Assembly (NCBI GenBank): GCA_026874595.1
Contig: CM049320.1
Location: 35,188,214-35,252,213, forward strand
Direction: 5' to 3'
DNA length: 64,000 nt
From: Sipunculus nudus
Taxonomy: Eukaryota; Annelida; Sipuncula; Golfingiida; Sipunculidae
In this document: positions 12,791 to 26,968 of the stretch, piece after piece
How the letters are laid out: the number at the start of each line of letters is the position of its first letter
Numbering within the stretch: the stretch's first letter is position 1
Made by a program: the position numbers and the translations under genes
The notes under the pieces: model-generated
Seen by the model: only the letters and a program-made list of their open reading frames with translations
The model's database searches: none
Told to the model about the DNA's origin: nothing

Positions 12791-13209
12791 GACAATTAAT
12801 ACAGTCGCTGCGACAGTCTGCGACACTCACCCCAGTATATATCTTACCAGTGCGACAATGCGACAATGTGCGACGGTTGGCTACTATCTCAAGCTGACAT
12901 GCGACAATTAATACAGTCGCTGCGACAGTCTGCGACACTCACCCAAGTATATATCTTACCACTGCGACAATGCGACAATGTGCGACAGTTAACCACATCC
13001 ACAAGCTGACATGCGACAATTAATACAGTCGCTGCGACAGTCTGCGACACTCGCCCTAGTATATATCTTACCACTGCGACGATGCGACAATGTGCGACAG
13101 TTGGCTACAATCTCAAGCTGTCATGCGACAATTATACAGTCGCTGTGACAGTCTGCGACACTCGTCCCAGTATATATCTTACCACTGCGACAATGCAACA
13201 ATGTGCGAC

Positions 13210-16200
13210 AGTTAACCACATCCACAAGCTGACATGCGACAATTAATACAGTACCTGCGACAGTCTGCGACACTCACCCCAGTATATATCTTACCAGTGC
13301 GACAATGTGACAATGTGCGACGGTTAGCCACATCCCCTAGCTGACATGCGACAATTAATACAGTCGCTGCGACAGTCTGCGACACTCCCCCAGTATATAT
13401 CTTACCACTGCGACAATGAGACAATGTGCCACAGTTAACCACATCCACAAGCTGACATGCGACAATTAATACAGTCGCTGCGACAGTCTGCGACACTCGC
13501 CCTAGTATATATCTTACCACTGCGACGATGCGACAATGTGCTACAGTTGGCTACAATCTCAAGCTGTCATGCGACAATTTGAAGTCGCTGCGACAGTCTG
13601 CAACACTCGTCCCAGTATATATCTTACCACTGCGACAATGCAACAATGTGCGACAGTTAACCACATCCACAACCTGACATGCGACAATTAATACAGTACC
13701 TGCGACAGTCTGGGACACTCACCCCAGTATATATCTTACCAGTGCGACAATGTGACAATGTGCGACGGTTAGCCACATCCACAAGCTGACATGCGACAAT
13801 TAATACAGTCGCTGCGACAGTCTGCGACACTCACCCCAGTATATATCTTACCACTGCGACAATGCGACAATGTGCCACAGTTAACCACATCTACAAGCTG
13901 ACATGCGACAATTAATACAGTCGCTGCGACAGTCTGCGACACTCGCCCCAGTATATATCTTACCACTGCGACAATGCGACAATGTGCGACAGTTGGCCAA
14001 ATCCTCAAGCTGCCATTGTCGCTAAAACCAAGTGCGACAGTCAGCATTACACACCCCAGGATATATCCTACCTGTGCGACAATGCGACAATGTGTGACTG
14101 TTGGCTACTATCTCAAGCTGACATGCGACAATTAATACAGTCGCTGCGACAGTCTGCGACACTCACCCCAGTATATACCTTCCAACTGCGACAATGCGAC
14201 AGTGTGCGACGGTTAGCCAAATCCTCAAGGTGCAAAACCCTCCTAATCTTTCAGGCAGGGACACTCACCCCAGTATATATCTTACCACTGCGACAATGCT
14301 ACAATGTGCGACAGTTGGCCAAATCCTCAAGCTGCCATTGTCGCTAAAACCAAGTGCGACAGTCAGCATTACACACCCCAGGATATATCCTACCTGTGCG
14401 ACAAAGCTACAATGTGCGACGGTTGGCTACTATCTCAAGCTGACATGCGACAATTAATACACTCACCCCAGTGTATATCTTACCACTGCGACAATGCGAC
14501 AATGTGCGACAGTTAACCACATCCACAAGCTGACATGCGACAATTAATACAGTCGCTGTGACAGTCTGCGACACTCACCCCGGTATATATCTTACCACTG
14601 CGACAATGCGACAATGTGCGACAGTTGGCCAAATCCTCAAGCTGCCATTGTCCCTAAAACCAAGTGCGACAGTCAGCATTACACACCCCAGGATATATCC
14701 TACCTGTGCGACAATGCGACAATGTGCGACGGTTGGCTACTATCTCAAGCTGACATGCGACAATTAATACAGTCGCTGCGACAGTCTGTGACACTCACCC
14801 CAGTATATATCTTACCAGTGTGACAATGCGACAATGTGCGACGGTTGGCTACTATCTCAAGCTGACATGCGACAATTAATACAGTCGCTGCGACAGTCTG
14901 CGACACTCACCCCAGTATATATCTTACCACTGCGACAATGCGACAATGTGCGACAGTTAACCACATCCACAAGCTGACATGCGACAATTAATACAGTCGC
15001 TGCGACAGTCTGCGACACTCGCCCTAGTATATATCTTACCACTGCGACGATGCGACAATGTGCGACGGTTGGCTACAATCTCAAGCTGTCATGCGACAAT
15101 TATACAGTCGCTGCGACAGTCTGCGACACTCGTCCCAGTATATATCTTACCACTGCGACAATGCAACAATGTGCGACAGTTAACCACATCCACAAGCTGA
15201 CATGCGACAATTAATACAGTAGCTGCGACAGTCTGCGACACTCACCCCGGTATATATCTTACCAGTGGGACAATGCGACAATGTGCGACGGTTAGCCACA
15301 TCCACAAGCTGACATGCGACAATTAATAAAGTCGCTGCGACAGTCTGCGACACTCACCCCAGAATATATCTTACCACTGCGACAATGCGACAATGTGCGA
15401 CAGTTAACCACATCCACAAGCTGACATGCGACAATTAATACAGTCGCTGCGACAGTCTGCGACACTCGCCCCAGTATATATCTTACCACTGCAACAATGC
15501 GACAATGTGCGACAGTTGGCCAAATCCTCAAGCTGCCATTGTCGCTAAAACCAAGTCCGACAGTCAGCATTACACACCCCAGGATATATCCTACCTGTGC
15601 GACAATGCGACAATGTGCGACGGTTGGCTACTATCTCAAGCTGACATGCGACAATTAATACAGTCGCTGTGACAGTCTGCGACACTCACCCCAGTATATA
15701 TCTTACCACTGTGACAATGCGACAATGTGCGACAGTTAGCCACATCCTCAAGCTGACTTGCTACAATTAATACAGTCGCTGCGACAGTCTGCGACACTCA
15801 CCCCAGTATATACCTTACCACTGCGACAATGCGACAGTGTGCGATGGTTAGCCAAATCCTCAAGTTGCAAAACCCTCCTAATCTTTCAGGCAGGGACACT
15901 CGCCCCAGTATATATCTTACCACTGCGACAATGCGACAATGTGCGACAGTTGGCCAAATCCTCAAGCTGCCATTGTCGCTAAAACCAAGTGCGACAGTCA
16001 GCATTACACACCCCAGGATATATCCTACCTGTGCGACAATGCGACAATGTGTGACGGTTGGCTACTATCTCAAGCTGACATGCGACAATTAAAACAGTCA
16101 CTGCGAAAGTCTGCGACACTCACCCCAGTATATATCTTACCAGTGCGACAATGTGCGACGGTTAGCCACATCTTCAAGCTGACATGCGACAATTAATACA

Positions 16201-19200
16201 GTCGCTGCGACAGTCTGCGACACTCACCCCAGTATATATCTTACCACTGCGACAATGCGACAATGTGCGACAGTTAACCACTTCCAAAAGCTGACATGTG
16301 ACAATTAATACAGTCGCTGTGACAGTCTGCGACACTCACCCCACTATATATCTTACCACTGTAACAATGCGACAGTGTGCGACGGTTGGCTACTATCTCA
16401 AGCTGACATGCGACAATTAATACAGTCGCTGCGACAGTCTGCGACACTCACCCCAGTATATATCTTACCAGTGCGACAATGCGACAATGTGCAACAGTTA
16501 GCCACATCTTCAAGCTGACATGCGACAATTAATACAGGCGCTGCGACAGTCTGCGACACTCACCCCAGTATATATCTTACCACTGCGACAATGCTACAGT
16601 GTGCGACGGTTAGCCAAATCCTCAAGGTGCAAAACCTTCTACCCCTTCAGGCAGGAACATGCACTCCAGGATGTATCTTACAACTGCGACAATGCGACAA
16701 TGTGCGACGGATGGCTACAATCTCAAGCTGGCATGCGACAATTAATACAGTCGCTGCGACAGTCTGCGACACTCACCCCAGTATATATCTTACCACTGCG
16801 ACAATGCGACAATGTGCGACAGTTAACCACATCCACAAGCTGACATGCGACAATTAATACAGTACCTGCGACAGTCTGGGACACTCACCCCAGTATATAT
16901 CTTACCAGTGCGACAATGTGACAATGTGCGACGGTTAGCCACATCCACAAGCTGACATGCGACAATTAATACAGTCGCTGCGACAGTCTGCGACACTCGC
17001 CCTAGTATATATCTTACCACTGCGACGATGCGACAATGTGCGACAGTTGGCTACAATCTCAAGCTGTCATGCGACAATTATACAGTCGCTGCGACAGTCT
17101 GCGTCACTCGTCCCAGTATATATCTTACCACCGCGACAATGCAACAATGTGCGACAGTTAACCACATCCACAAGCTGACATGCGACAATTAATACAGTAC
17201 CTGCGACAGTCTGCGACACTCACCCCAGTATATATCTTACCAGTGCGACAATGTGACAATGTGCGACGGTTAGCCACATCCCCTAGCTGACATGCGACAA
17301 TTAATACAGTCGCTGCGACAGTCTGCGACACTCACCCCAGTATATATCTTACCACTGCGACAATGAGACAATGTGCCACAGTTAACCACATCCACAAGCT
17401 GACATGCGACAATTAATACAGTCGCTGCGACAGTCTGCGACACTCGCCCTAGTATATATCTTACCACTGCGACGATGCGACAATGTGCGACAGTTGGCTA
17501 CAATCTCAAGCTGTCATGCGACAATTTGAAGTCGCTGCGACAGTCTGCGACACTCGTCCCAGTATATATCTTACCACTGCGACAATGCAGCAATGTGCGA
17601 CAGTTAACCACATCCACAAGCTGACATGCGACAATTAATACAGTACCTGCGACAGTCTGGGACACTCACCCCAGTATATATCTTACCAGTGCGACAATGT
17701 GACAATGTGCGACGGTTAGCCACATCCACAAGCTGACATGCGACAATTAATACAGTCGCTGCGACAGTCTGCGACACTGACCCCAGTATATATCTTACCA
17801 CTGCGACAATGCGACAATGTGCCACAGTTAACCACATCCACAAGCTGACATGCGACAATTAATACAGTCGCTGCGACAGTCTGCAACACTCGCCCCAGTA
17901 TATATCTTACCACTGCGACAATGCGACAATGTGCGACAGTTGGCCAAAACCTCAAGCTGCCATTGTCGCTAAAACCAAGTGCGACAGTCAGCATTACACA
18001 CCCCAGGATATATCCTACCTGTGCGACAATGCGACAATGTGTGACGGTTGGCTACTATCTCAAGCTGACATGCGACAATTAATACAGTCGCTGTGACAGT
18101 CTGCGACACTCACCCCAGTATATACCTTCCAACTGCGACAATGCGACAGTGTGCGACGGTTAGCCAAATCCTCAAGGTGCAAAACCCTCCTAATCTTTCA
18201 GGCAGGGACACTCACCCCAGTATATATCTTACCACTGCGACAATGCTACAATGTGCGACAGTTGGCCAAATCCTCAAGCTGCCATTGTCGCTAAAACCAA
18301 GTGCGACAGTCAGCATTACACACCCCAGGATATATCCTACCTGTGCGACAATGCTACAATGTGCGACGGTTGGCTACTATCTCAAGCTGACATGCGACAA
18401 TTAATACAGTCGCTGCGACAGTCTGCGACACTTACCCCAGTATATATCTTACCACTGCGACAATGCGACAATGTGAGACAGTTAGCCACATCTTCAAGCT
18501 GACATGCGACAATTCATACAGTCGCTGTGACAGTCTGCGACACTCACTCCAGTATATATCTTACCACTGCGACAATGCGACAATGTGCGACAGTTAGCCA
18601 CATCCTCAAGGTGACATGCGCCAAATAATACAGTTGCTGCGACAGTCTGCGACACTCACCCCAGTGTATATCTTACCACTGCGACAATGCGACAATGTGC
18701 GACAGTTAACCACATCCACAAGCTGACATGCGACAATTAATACAGTCGCTGTGACAGTCTGCGACACTCACCCCGGTATATATCTTACCACTGCGACAAT
18801 GCGACAATGTGCGACAGTTGGCCAAATCCTCAAGCTGCCATTGTCCCTAAAACCAAGTGCGACAGTCAGCATTACACACCCCAGGATATATCCTACCTGT
18901 GCGACAATGCGACAATGTGCGACGGTTGGCTACTATCTCAAGCTGACATGCGACAATCAATACAGTCGCTGCGACAGTCTGTGACACTCACCCCAGTATA
19001 TATCTTACCAGTGCGACAATGCGACAATGTGCGACGGTTGGCTACTATCTCAAGCTGACATGCGACAATTAATACAGTCGCTGCGACAGTCTGCGACACT
19101 CACCCCAGTATATATCTTACCACTGCGACAATGCGACAATGTGTGACAGTTAACCACATCCACAAGCTGACATGCGACAATTAATACAGTCGATGCAACA

Positions 19201-21610
19201 GTCTGCGACACTCGCCCTAGTATATATCTTACCACTGCGACGATGCGACAATGTGCGACGGTTGGCTACAATCTCAAGCTGTCATGCGACAATTATACAG
19301 TCGCTGCGACAGTCTGCGACACTCGTCCCAGTATATATCTTACCACTGCGACAATGCAACAATGTGCGACAGTTAACCACATCCACAAGCTGACATGCGA
19401 CAATTAATACAGTCGCTGTGACAGTCTGCGACACTCACCCCGGTATATATCTTACCACTGCGACAATGCGACAATGTGCGACAGTTGACCAAATCCTCAA
19501 GCTGCCATTGTCCCTAAAACCAAGTGCGACAGTCAGCATTACACACCCCAGGATATATCCTACCTGTGCGACAATGCGACAATGTGCGACAGTTGGCCAA
19601 ATCCTCAAGCTGCCATTGTCGCTAAAACCAAGTGCGACAGTCAGCATTACACACCCCAGGATATATCCTACCTGTGCGACAATGCGAAAATGTGTGACGG
19701 TTGGCTACTATCTCAAGCTGACATGCGACAATTAATACAGTCGCTGCGACAGTCTGCGACACTCACCCCAGTATATACCTTCCAACTGCGACAATGCGAC
19801 AGTGTGCGACGGTTAGCCAAATCCTCAAGGTGCAAAACCCTCCTAATCTTTCAGGCAGGGACACTCACCCCAGTATATATCTTACCACTGCGACAATGCT
19901 ACAATGTGCGACAGTTGGCCAAATCCTCAAGCTGCCATTGTCGCTAAAACCAAGTGCGACAGTCAGCATTACACACCCCAGGATATATCCTACCTGTGCG
20001 ACAATGCTACAATGTGCGACGGTTGGGTACTATCTCAAGCTGACATGCGACAATTAATACAGTCGCTGCGACAGTCTGCGACACTTACCCCAGTATATAT
20101 CTTACCACTGCGACAATGCGACAATGTGAGACAGTTAGCCACATCTTCAAGCTGACATGCGACAATTAATACAGTCGCTGCGACAGTCTGCGACACTCGC
20201 CCTAGTATATATCTTACCACTGCGACGATGCGACAATGTGCGACAGTTGGCTACAATCTCAAGCTGTCATGCGACAATTATACAGTCGCTGCGACAGTCT
20301 GCGACACTCGTCCCAGTATATATCTTACCACTGCGACAATGCAACAATGTGCGACAGTTAACCACATCCACAAGCTGACATGCGACAATTAATACAGTAC
20401 CTGCGACAGTCTGCGACACTCACCCCAGTATATATCTTACCAGTGCGACAATGTGACAATGTGCGACGGTTAGCCACATCCCCTAGCTGACATGCGACAA
20501 TTAATACAGTCGCTGCGACAGTCTGCGACACTCACCCCAGTATATATCTTACCACTGCGACAATGAGACAATGTGCCACAGTTAACCACATCCACAAGCT
20601 GACATGCGACAATTAATACAGTCGCTGCGACAGTCTGCGACACTCGCCCTAGTATATATCTTACCACTGCGACGATGCGACAATTTGCGACAGTTGGCTA
20701 CAATCTCAAGCTGTCATGCGACAATTTGAAGTCGCTGCGACAGTCTGCGACACTCGTCCCAGTATATATCTTACCACTGCGACAATGCAACAATGTGCGA
20801 CAGTTAACCACATCCACAAGCTGACATGCGACAATTAATACAGTACCTGCGACAGTCTGGGACACTCACCCCAGTATATATCTTACCAGTGCGACAATGT
20901 GACAATGTGCGACGGTTAGCCACATCCACAAGCTGACATGCGACAATTAATACAGTCGCTGCGACAGTCTGCGACACTGACCCCAGTATATATCTTACCA
21001 CTGCGACAATGCGACAATGTGCCACAGTTAACCACATCCACAAGCTGACATGCGACAATTAATACAGTCGCTGCGACAGTCTGCGACACTCGCCCCAGTA
21101 TATATCTTACCACTGCGACAATGCGACAATGTGCGACAGTTGGCCAAATCCTCAAGCTGCCATTGTCGCTAAAACCAAGTGCGACAGTCAGCATTACACA
21201 CCCCAGGATATATCCTACCTGTGCGACAATGCGACAATGTGTGACGGTTGGCTACTATCTCAAGCTGACATGCGACAATTAATACAGTCGCTGCGACAGT
21301 CTGCGACACTCACCCCAGTATATACCTTCCAACTGCGACAATGCGACAGTGTGCGACGGTTAGCCAAATCCTCAAGGTGCAAAACCCTCCTAATCTTTCA
21401 GGCAGGGACACTCACCCCAGTATATATCTTACCACTGCGACAATGCTACAATGTGCGACAGTTGGCCAAATCCTCAAGCTGCCATTGTCGCTAAAACCAA
21501 GTGCGACAGTCAGCATTACACACCCCAGGATATATCCTACCTGTGCGACAATGCTACAATGTGCGACGGTTGGCTACTATCTCAAGCTGACATGCGACAA
21601 TTAATACAGT
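13210..21610 (+). repeat. Higher-order block, three copies (about 13.2, 17.2 and 20.4 kb)
   Basis: The marker GCCACATCCCCTAGCTGACA occurs near 13326, 17272 and 20472, giving offsets of about 3947 and 3200 bp. The order of unusual monomers that follows (GACAATTTGAAGTCGCTG, GTACCTGCGACAGTCTGGGA, TACCTTCCAACTGCGACAAT) is the same in all three. Copy 1 has lost about 246 bp at 14461, where the text jumps from AATTAATAC to ACTCACCCCAGTGTATATC, so its later offset to copy 2 becomes 4193. Confidence 0.8.
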
Positions 21611-24400
21611 CGATGCAACAGTCTGCGACACTCGCCCTAGTATATATCTTACCACTGCGACGATGCGACAATGTGCGACGGTTGGCTACAATCTCAAGCT
21701 GTCATGCGACAATTATACAGTCGCTGCGACAGTCTGCGACACTCGTCCCAGTATATATCTTACCACTGCGACAATGCAACAATGTGCGACAGTTAACCAC
21801 ATCCACAAGCTGACATGCGACAATTAATACAGTCGCTGTGACAGTCTGCGACACTCACCCCGGTATATATCTTACCACTGCGACAATGCGACAATGTGCG
21901 ACAGTTGGCCAAATCCTCAAGCTGCCATTGTCCCTAAAACCAAGTGCGACAGTCAGCATTACACACCCCAGGATATATCCTACCTGTGCGACAATGCGAC
22001 AATGTGCGACAGTTGGCCAAATCCTCAAGCTGCCATTGTCGCTAAAACCAAGTGCGACAGTCAGCATTACACACCCCAGGATATATCCTACCTGTGCGAC
22101 AATGCGACAATGTGTGACAGTTGGCTACTATCTCAAGCTGACATGCGACAATTAATACAGTCGCTGCGACAGTCTGCGACACTCACCCCAGTATATACCT
22201 TCCAACTGCGACAATGCGACAGTGTGCGACGGTTAGCCAAATCCTCATGGTGCAAAACCCTCCTAATCTTTCAGGCAGGGACACTCACCCCAGTATATAT
22301 CTTACCACTGCGACAATGCTACAATGTGCGACAGTTGGCAAAATCCTCAAGCTGCCATTGTCGCTAAAACCAAGTGCGACAGTCAGCATTACACACCCCA
22401 GGATATATCCTACCTGTGCGACAATGCTACAATGTGCGACGGTTGGCTACTATCTCAAGCTGACATGCGACAATTAATACAGTCGCTGCGACAGTCTGCG
22501 ACACTTACCCCAGTATATATCTTACCACTGCGACAATGCGACAATGTGCGACAGTTAGCCACATCCTCAAGGTGACATGCGCCAAATAATACAGTTGCTG
22601 CGACAGTCTGCGACACTCACCCCAGTGTATATCTTACCACTGCGACAATGCGACAATGTGCGACAGTTAACCACATCCACAAGCTGACATGCGACAATTA
22701 ATACAGTCGCTGTGACAGTCTGCGACACTCACCCCGGTATATATCTTACCACTGCGACAATGCGACAATGTGCGACAGTTGGCCAAATCCTCAAGCTGCC
22801 ATTGTCCCTAAAACCAAGTGCGACAGTCAGCATTACACACCCCAGGATATATCCTACCTGTGCGACAATGCGACAATGTGCGACGGTTGGCTACTATCTC
22901 AAGCTGACATGCGACAATTAATACAGTCGCTGCGACAGTCTGTGACACTCACCCCAGTATATATCTTACCAGTGCGACAATGCGACAATGTGCGACGGTT
23001 GGCTACTATCTCAAGCTGACATGCGACAATTAATACAGTCGCTGCGACAGTCTGCGACACTCACCCCAGTATATATCTTACCACTGCGACAATGCGACAA
23101 TGTGCGACAGTTAACCACATCCACAAGCTGACATGCGACAATTAATACAGTCGATGCGACAGTCTGCGACACTCGCCCTAGTATATATCTTACCACTGCG
23201 ACGATGCGACAATGTGCGACGGTTGGCTACAATCTCAAGCTGTCATGCGACAATTATACAGTCGCTGCGACAGTCTGCGACACTCGTCCCAGTATATATC
23301 TTACCACTGCGACAATGCAACAATGTGCGACAGTTAACCACATCCACAAGCTGACATGCGACAATTAATACAGTAGCTGCGACAGTCTGCGACACTCACC
23401 CCAGTATATATCTTACCAGTGCGACAATGCGACAATGTGCGACGGTTAGCCACATCCACAAGCTGACATGCGACAATTAATAAAGTCGCTGCGACAGTCT
23501 GCGACACTTACCCCAGTATATATCTTACCACTGCGACAATGCGACAATGTGCGACAGTTAGCCACATCCTCAAGGTGACATGCGCCAAATAATACAGTTG
23601 CTGCGACAGTCTGCGACACTCACCCCAGTGTATATCTTACCACTGCGACAATGCGACAATGTGCGACAGTTAACCACATCCACAAGCTGACATGCGACAA
23701 TTAATACAGTCGCTGTGACAGTCTGCGACACTCACCCCGGTATATATCTTACCACTGCGACAATGCGACAATGTGCGACAGTTGGCCAAATCCTCAAGCT
23801 GCCATTGTCCCTAAAACCAAGTGCGACAGTCAGCATTACACACCCCAGGATATATCCTACCTGTGCGACAATGCGACAATGTGCGACGGTTGGCTACTAT
23901 CTCAAGCTGACATGCGACAATTAATACAGTCGCTGCGACAGTCTGTGACACTCACCCCAGTATATATCTTACCAGTGCGACAATGCGACAATGTGCGACG
24001 GTTGGCTACTATCTCAAGCTGACATGCGACAATTAATACAGTCGCTGCGACAGTCTGCGACACTCACCCCAGTATATATCTTACCACTGCGACAATGCGA
24101 CAATGTGCGACAGTTAACCACATCCACAAGCTGACATGCGACAATTAATACAGTCGATGCGACAGTCTGCGACACTCGCCCTAGTATATATCTTACCACT
24201 GCGACGATGCGACAATGTGCGACGGTTGGCTACAATCTCAAGCTGTCATGCGACAATTATACAGTCGCTGCGACAGTCTGCGACACTCGTCCCAGTATAT
24301 ATCTTACCACTGCGACAATGCAACAATGTGCGACAGTTAACCACATCCACAAGCTGACATGCGACAATTAATACAGTAGCTGCGACAGTCTGCGACACTC
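19170..24400 (+). repeat. Higher-order blocks with 2420 and 1003 bp offsets
   Basis: The stretch from about 19190 (CGATGCAACAGTCTGCGACA) recurs at about 21610 (offset 2420), and 22560-23500 recurs at 23560-24500 (offset 1003). The 1003 bp copies share AGGTGACATGCGCCAAATAA, GCTGCCATTGTCCCTAAAAC and AATTAATAAAGTCGCTGCGA. The block at 18.6 kb belongs to the same family. Confidence 0.8.
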
Positions 24401-24549
24401 ACCCCAGTATATATCTTACCAGTGCGACAATGCGACAATGTGCGACGGTTAGCCACATCCACAAGCTGACATGCGACAATTAATAAAGTCGCTGCGACAG
24501 TCTGCGACACTCACCCCAGTATAAATCTTACCACTGCGACAATGCAACA

Positions 24550-26130
24550 ATGTCAGACGGTTGGCTACAATCTCAAGCCGGCAAGCACAATTAATACAGT
24601 TGCTGCAACAGTGTGCGACACTCACCTCAGTATATATCTTACTTCTGCGACAATGTGCGACAATTAATAAGCTACAATACTGTCGCAGTGACAATGTGCG
24701 ACAGTATGCAACACTCATCCCAGTATATATCTTACAACTGCGACAATGTGCGACAGTTAGCCACATCCTCAAGCTGACCTGTGACAATACCACTGCTGCG
24801 ACACTGTGACAGTTTGCCACACATCCCAGGATATATCTTACCTGTGCGACAATGCGACAGTGTGCGACGGTTATCTACAGTCTGAAACTGACACATGACA
24901 ATTAGTATTGTTGCTGCGACAGACTGCGACACTCACCTCAGTGTGTATCTTTCTTCTGTGCCAATGTGCGACAATTAATAAGCTACAATACTGTTGCAGT
25001 CACAATGTGCGACAGTTTGCGACACACACCCCAGATATATCTTGACAATGTGTGACAGTCAGTGTAACACTCAGCCCAGTATATATCTTACCTCTGCAAG
25101 AATGTGCAACAATGAATAAGCTACAGTACTGTCACATTGTGCGACAGTTTGCGACACACCCCCCAGTATATATCATACTTCTGCGACAATGCCCGACAAT
25201 TAAATAATAAGCTACAGTACTGTTGCAGTGACAATGTGCGACAGTTTGCGACACACTCACCTGTATATATCTAACAGCTGCAACAATGCAACTGTTAGCT
25301 ACAATCTCAATCCAACAAGCACAATTAATACAGTCGCTGCGATAGTCTGCAACACTAACGTCAGTATGTATCTTACTTCTGTGACAATGTGCAACAATTA
25401 ATAAGCTACAATACTGTCGCAGTCACAATGTGCAACAGTTTGCGACACACACCCGAGATATATCTTGACAATGTGCGACAGTTAGTGTGACACTCAGCCC
25501 AGTATATATCTTACCTCTGCAAGAATGTGCAACAATGAATAAGCTACAGTACTGTCACAGTGACAATGAGCGACAGTTTGCGACACACTCACCTGTATAT
25601 ATCTAACAGCTGCAACAATGCGAGGGTTAGCTACAATCTCAAGCCGACAAGCACAATTAATACAGTGGCTGCGATAGTCTGCGACACTAACGTCAGTATG
25701 TATCTTACTTCTGTGACAATACTGTCGAATACTGTCGCAGTCACATTGTGCGACAGTTTGCGACACCCCCCCCCCCAGTATATATCATACTTCTGCAACA
25801 ATGCGCGACAGTTAATAAGCCAAGTATATATCTTACCTCTGTGACAATGTGCAACAATTAATAAGCTACAATACTGTCGCAGTGACAATGTGCAACAGTC
25901 TGTGACACTCACCCCAGTATATATCTAACCTCTGTGACAATATGAGACAATTAGCTTCCGTACTGTCACAGTGACAATGTGCGACCCCCCCCCCCCCCCC
26001 CCCCCAAGTATATATCTTACCTCTGCAGCAGTGTGGGACAGGAAACTACACTCTCTACCTGCCAATATTGTCACTGCAACAATGTGCGGCAGTTTGCAAA
26101 AATGTGCCACAATTAATATGCTGCAACATG
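24550..26130 (+). repeat. Decayed inner edge of the left satellite arm
   Basis: Monomers become irregular: GCAAGCACAATTAATACAGT, ATTAATAAGCTACAATACTG and CTTACTTCTGCGACAATGTG replace the standard words, and runs of C (about 25767-25778 and 25985-26005) interrupt the units. Subunits of ~250-320 bp still recur (for example around 25060-25280 and 25480-25640). This is the pattern expected at the edge of a satellite that is no longer homogenised. Confidence 0.75.
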
Positions 26131-26277
26131 TCCCTTTGCTTATACATCTTCATATTTTATTTTTTAAACCCCAATAGGACTGTCAGATAAGAAACCAGCT
26201 TTCTGAGAATGAAGGTTATAGTGAAGGCATACATTTCCTGTATCCTAAATGAGATATTTGTAAGGGATGTAGGTCAA

Positions 26278-26392
26278 AAGCCCCCCCCCCCCCCCCAGTC
26301 AAAAGCCCCTCCAGTGAGAAACCCCCCTACCTTAATGATATAGAGGACAAAAACCTCCACTTCAATATATTTATACCTGAATATGTATCTAT
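26278..26392 (+). repeat. Inner inverted arm, left copy
   Basis: A C16 run is followed by AGTCAAAAGCCCCTCCAGTG, AACCCCCCTACCTTAATGAT and TCAATATATTTATACCTGAA. The reverse complement of the whole stretch matches 27058-27175 in order and wording. A third, partial copy (GGAGGGGGGGTTTTGGTCCT) lies at 26449-26470 in the right-hand orientation. Confidence 0.75.
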
Positions 26393-26968
26393 ATATTTAT
26401 ATCTAAAGAGGGAGAGAGTGAGACAGAGATGGATATAGATATATCTATATCGGAGGGGGGGTTTTGGTCCTAGAGCTTTTTCATTATATTAATATATGAG
26501 ATAATACACATATTATTGCAAAAGGTTATCTACCTTTAACTATTGAATAAAAAATCATTATGCGTCTGCTCTTTAATCAGAACTGATATCCTAATAATGA
26601 CTTGAATTAGATGCAATATTTTATCTTTTTATCTGTTGCAATTTATGAGCAAGATCATGAACCATGCCAGCAAATGAAGCCACTCCTTCAATTATCATTC
26701 AGGTGAAACAGGTCCTGTGAAACTGTCCCATGGAAGTGGTTTCCTAATTAACAGATAATTGGGATAATTAGTGTTGTTATTAGTCAAAGTTTTAGTACCC
26801 TCAGTCTTGAATAACAAATTACTAGTGTTGGTCAGCTGATTATCGTAATATTTATTGTAAACTATATTATAGTTATAAGATTATTATAAATTATAAGATA
26901 TTATAGATTATATGATATATTGTAAGTTTGAATTTTGAATGTAATTAAACAATTATATGAGATAACAC

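Larger units (their letters stand above)
7820..26130 (+). repeat. Left satellite arm, TGCGACA-type monomers (~18.3 kb)
   Basis: The stretch is an almost unbroken array of monomers of about 105-113 bp. The main type runs CAAGCTGACATGCGACAATT, AATACAGTCGCTGCGACAGT, CTGCGACACTCACCCCAGTA, TATATCTTACCACTGCGACA, ATGTGCGACAGTTAACCACA. A second type (~107 bp) has GCTGCCATTGTCGCTAAAAC and CACCCCAGGATATATCCTAC. A third has AGGTGCAAAACCCTCCTAAT and TTTCAGGCAGGGACACTC. Each carries several GCGACA words, so CpG density is far above the AT-rich flanks. Units near 8-24.5 kb are homogeneous; from about 24550 to 26130 they are decayed. Long open frames on both strands are by-products of stop-poor monomers. 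Confidence 0.95.

Noticed and set aside
7606-26177. Dozens of 60-175 codon open frames on both strands (for example at 11606-12133 and 21894-22367) with repeated CDSWPNPQ or RQCDNVRQL words
   Set aside because: They are the same satellite monomers read in several frames; monomer lengths are not multiples of three, frames change from unit to unit, there are no splice or start contexts, and all frames are equally open.
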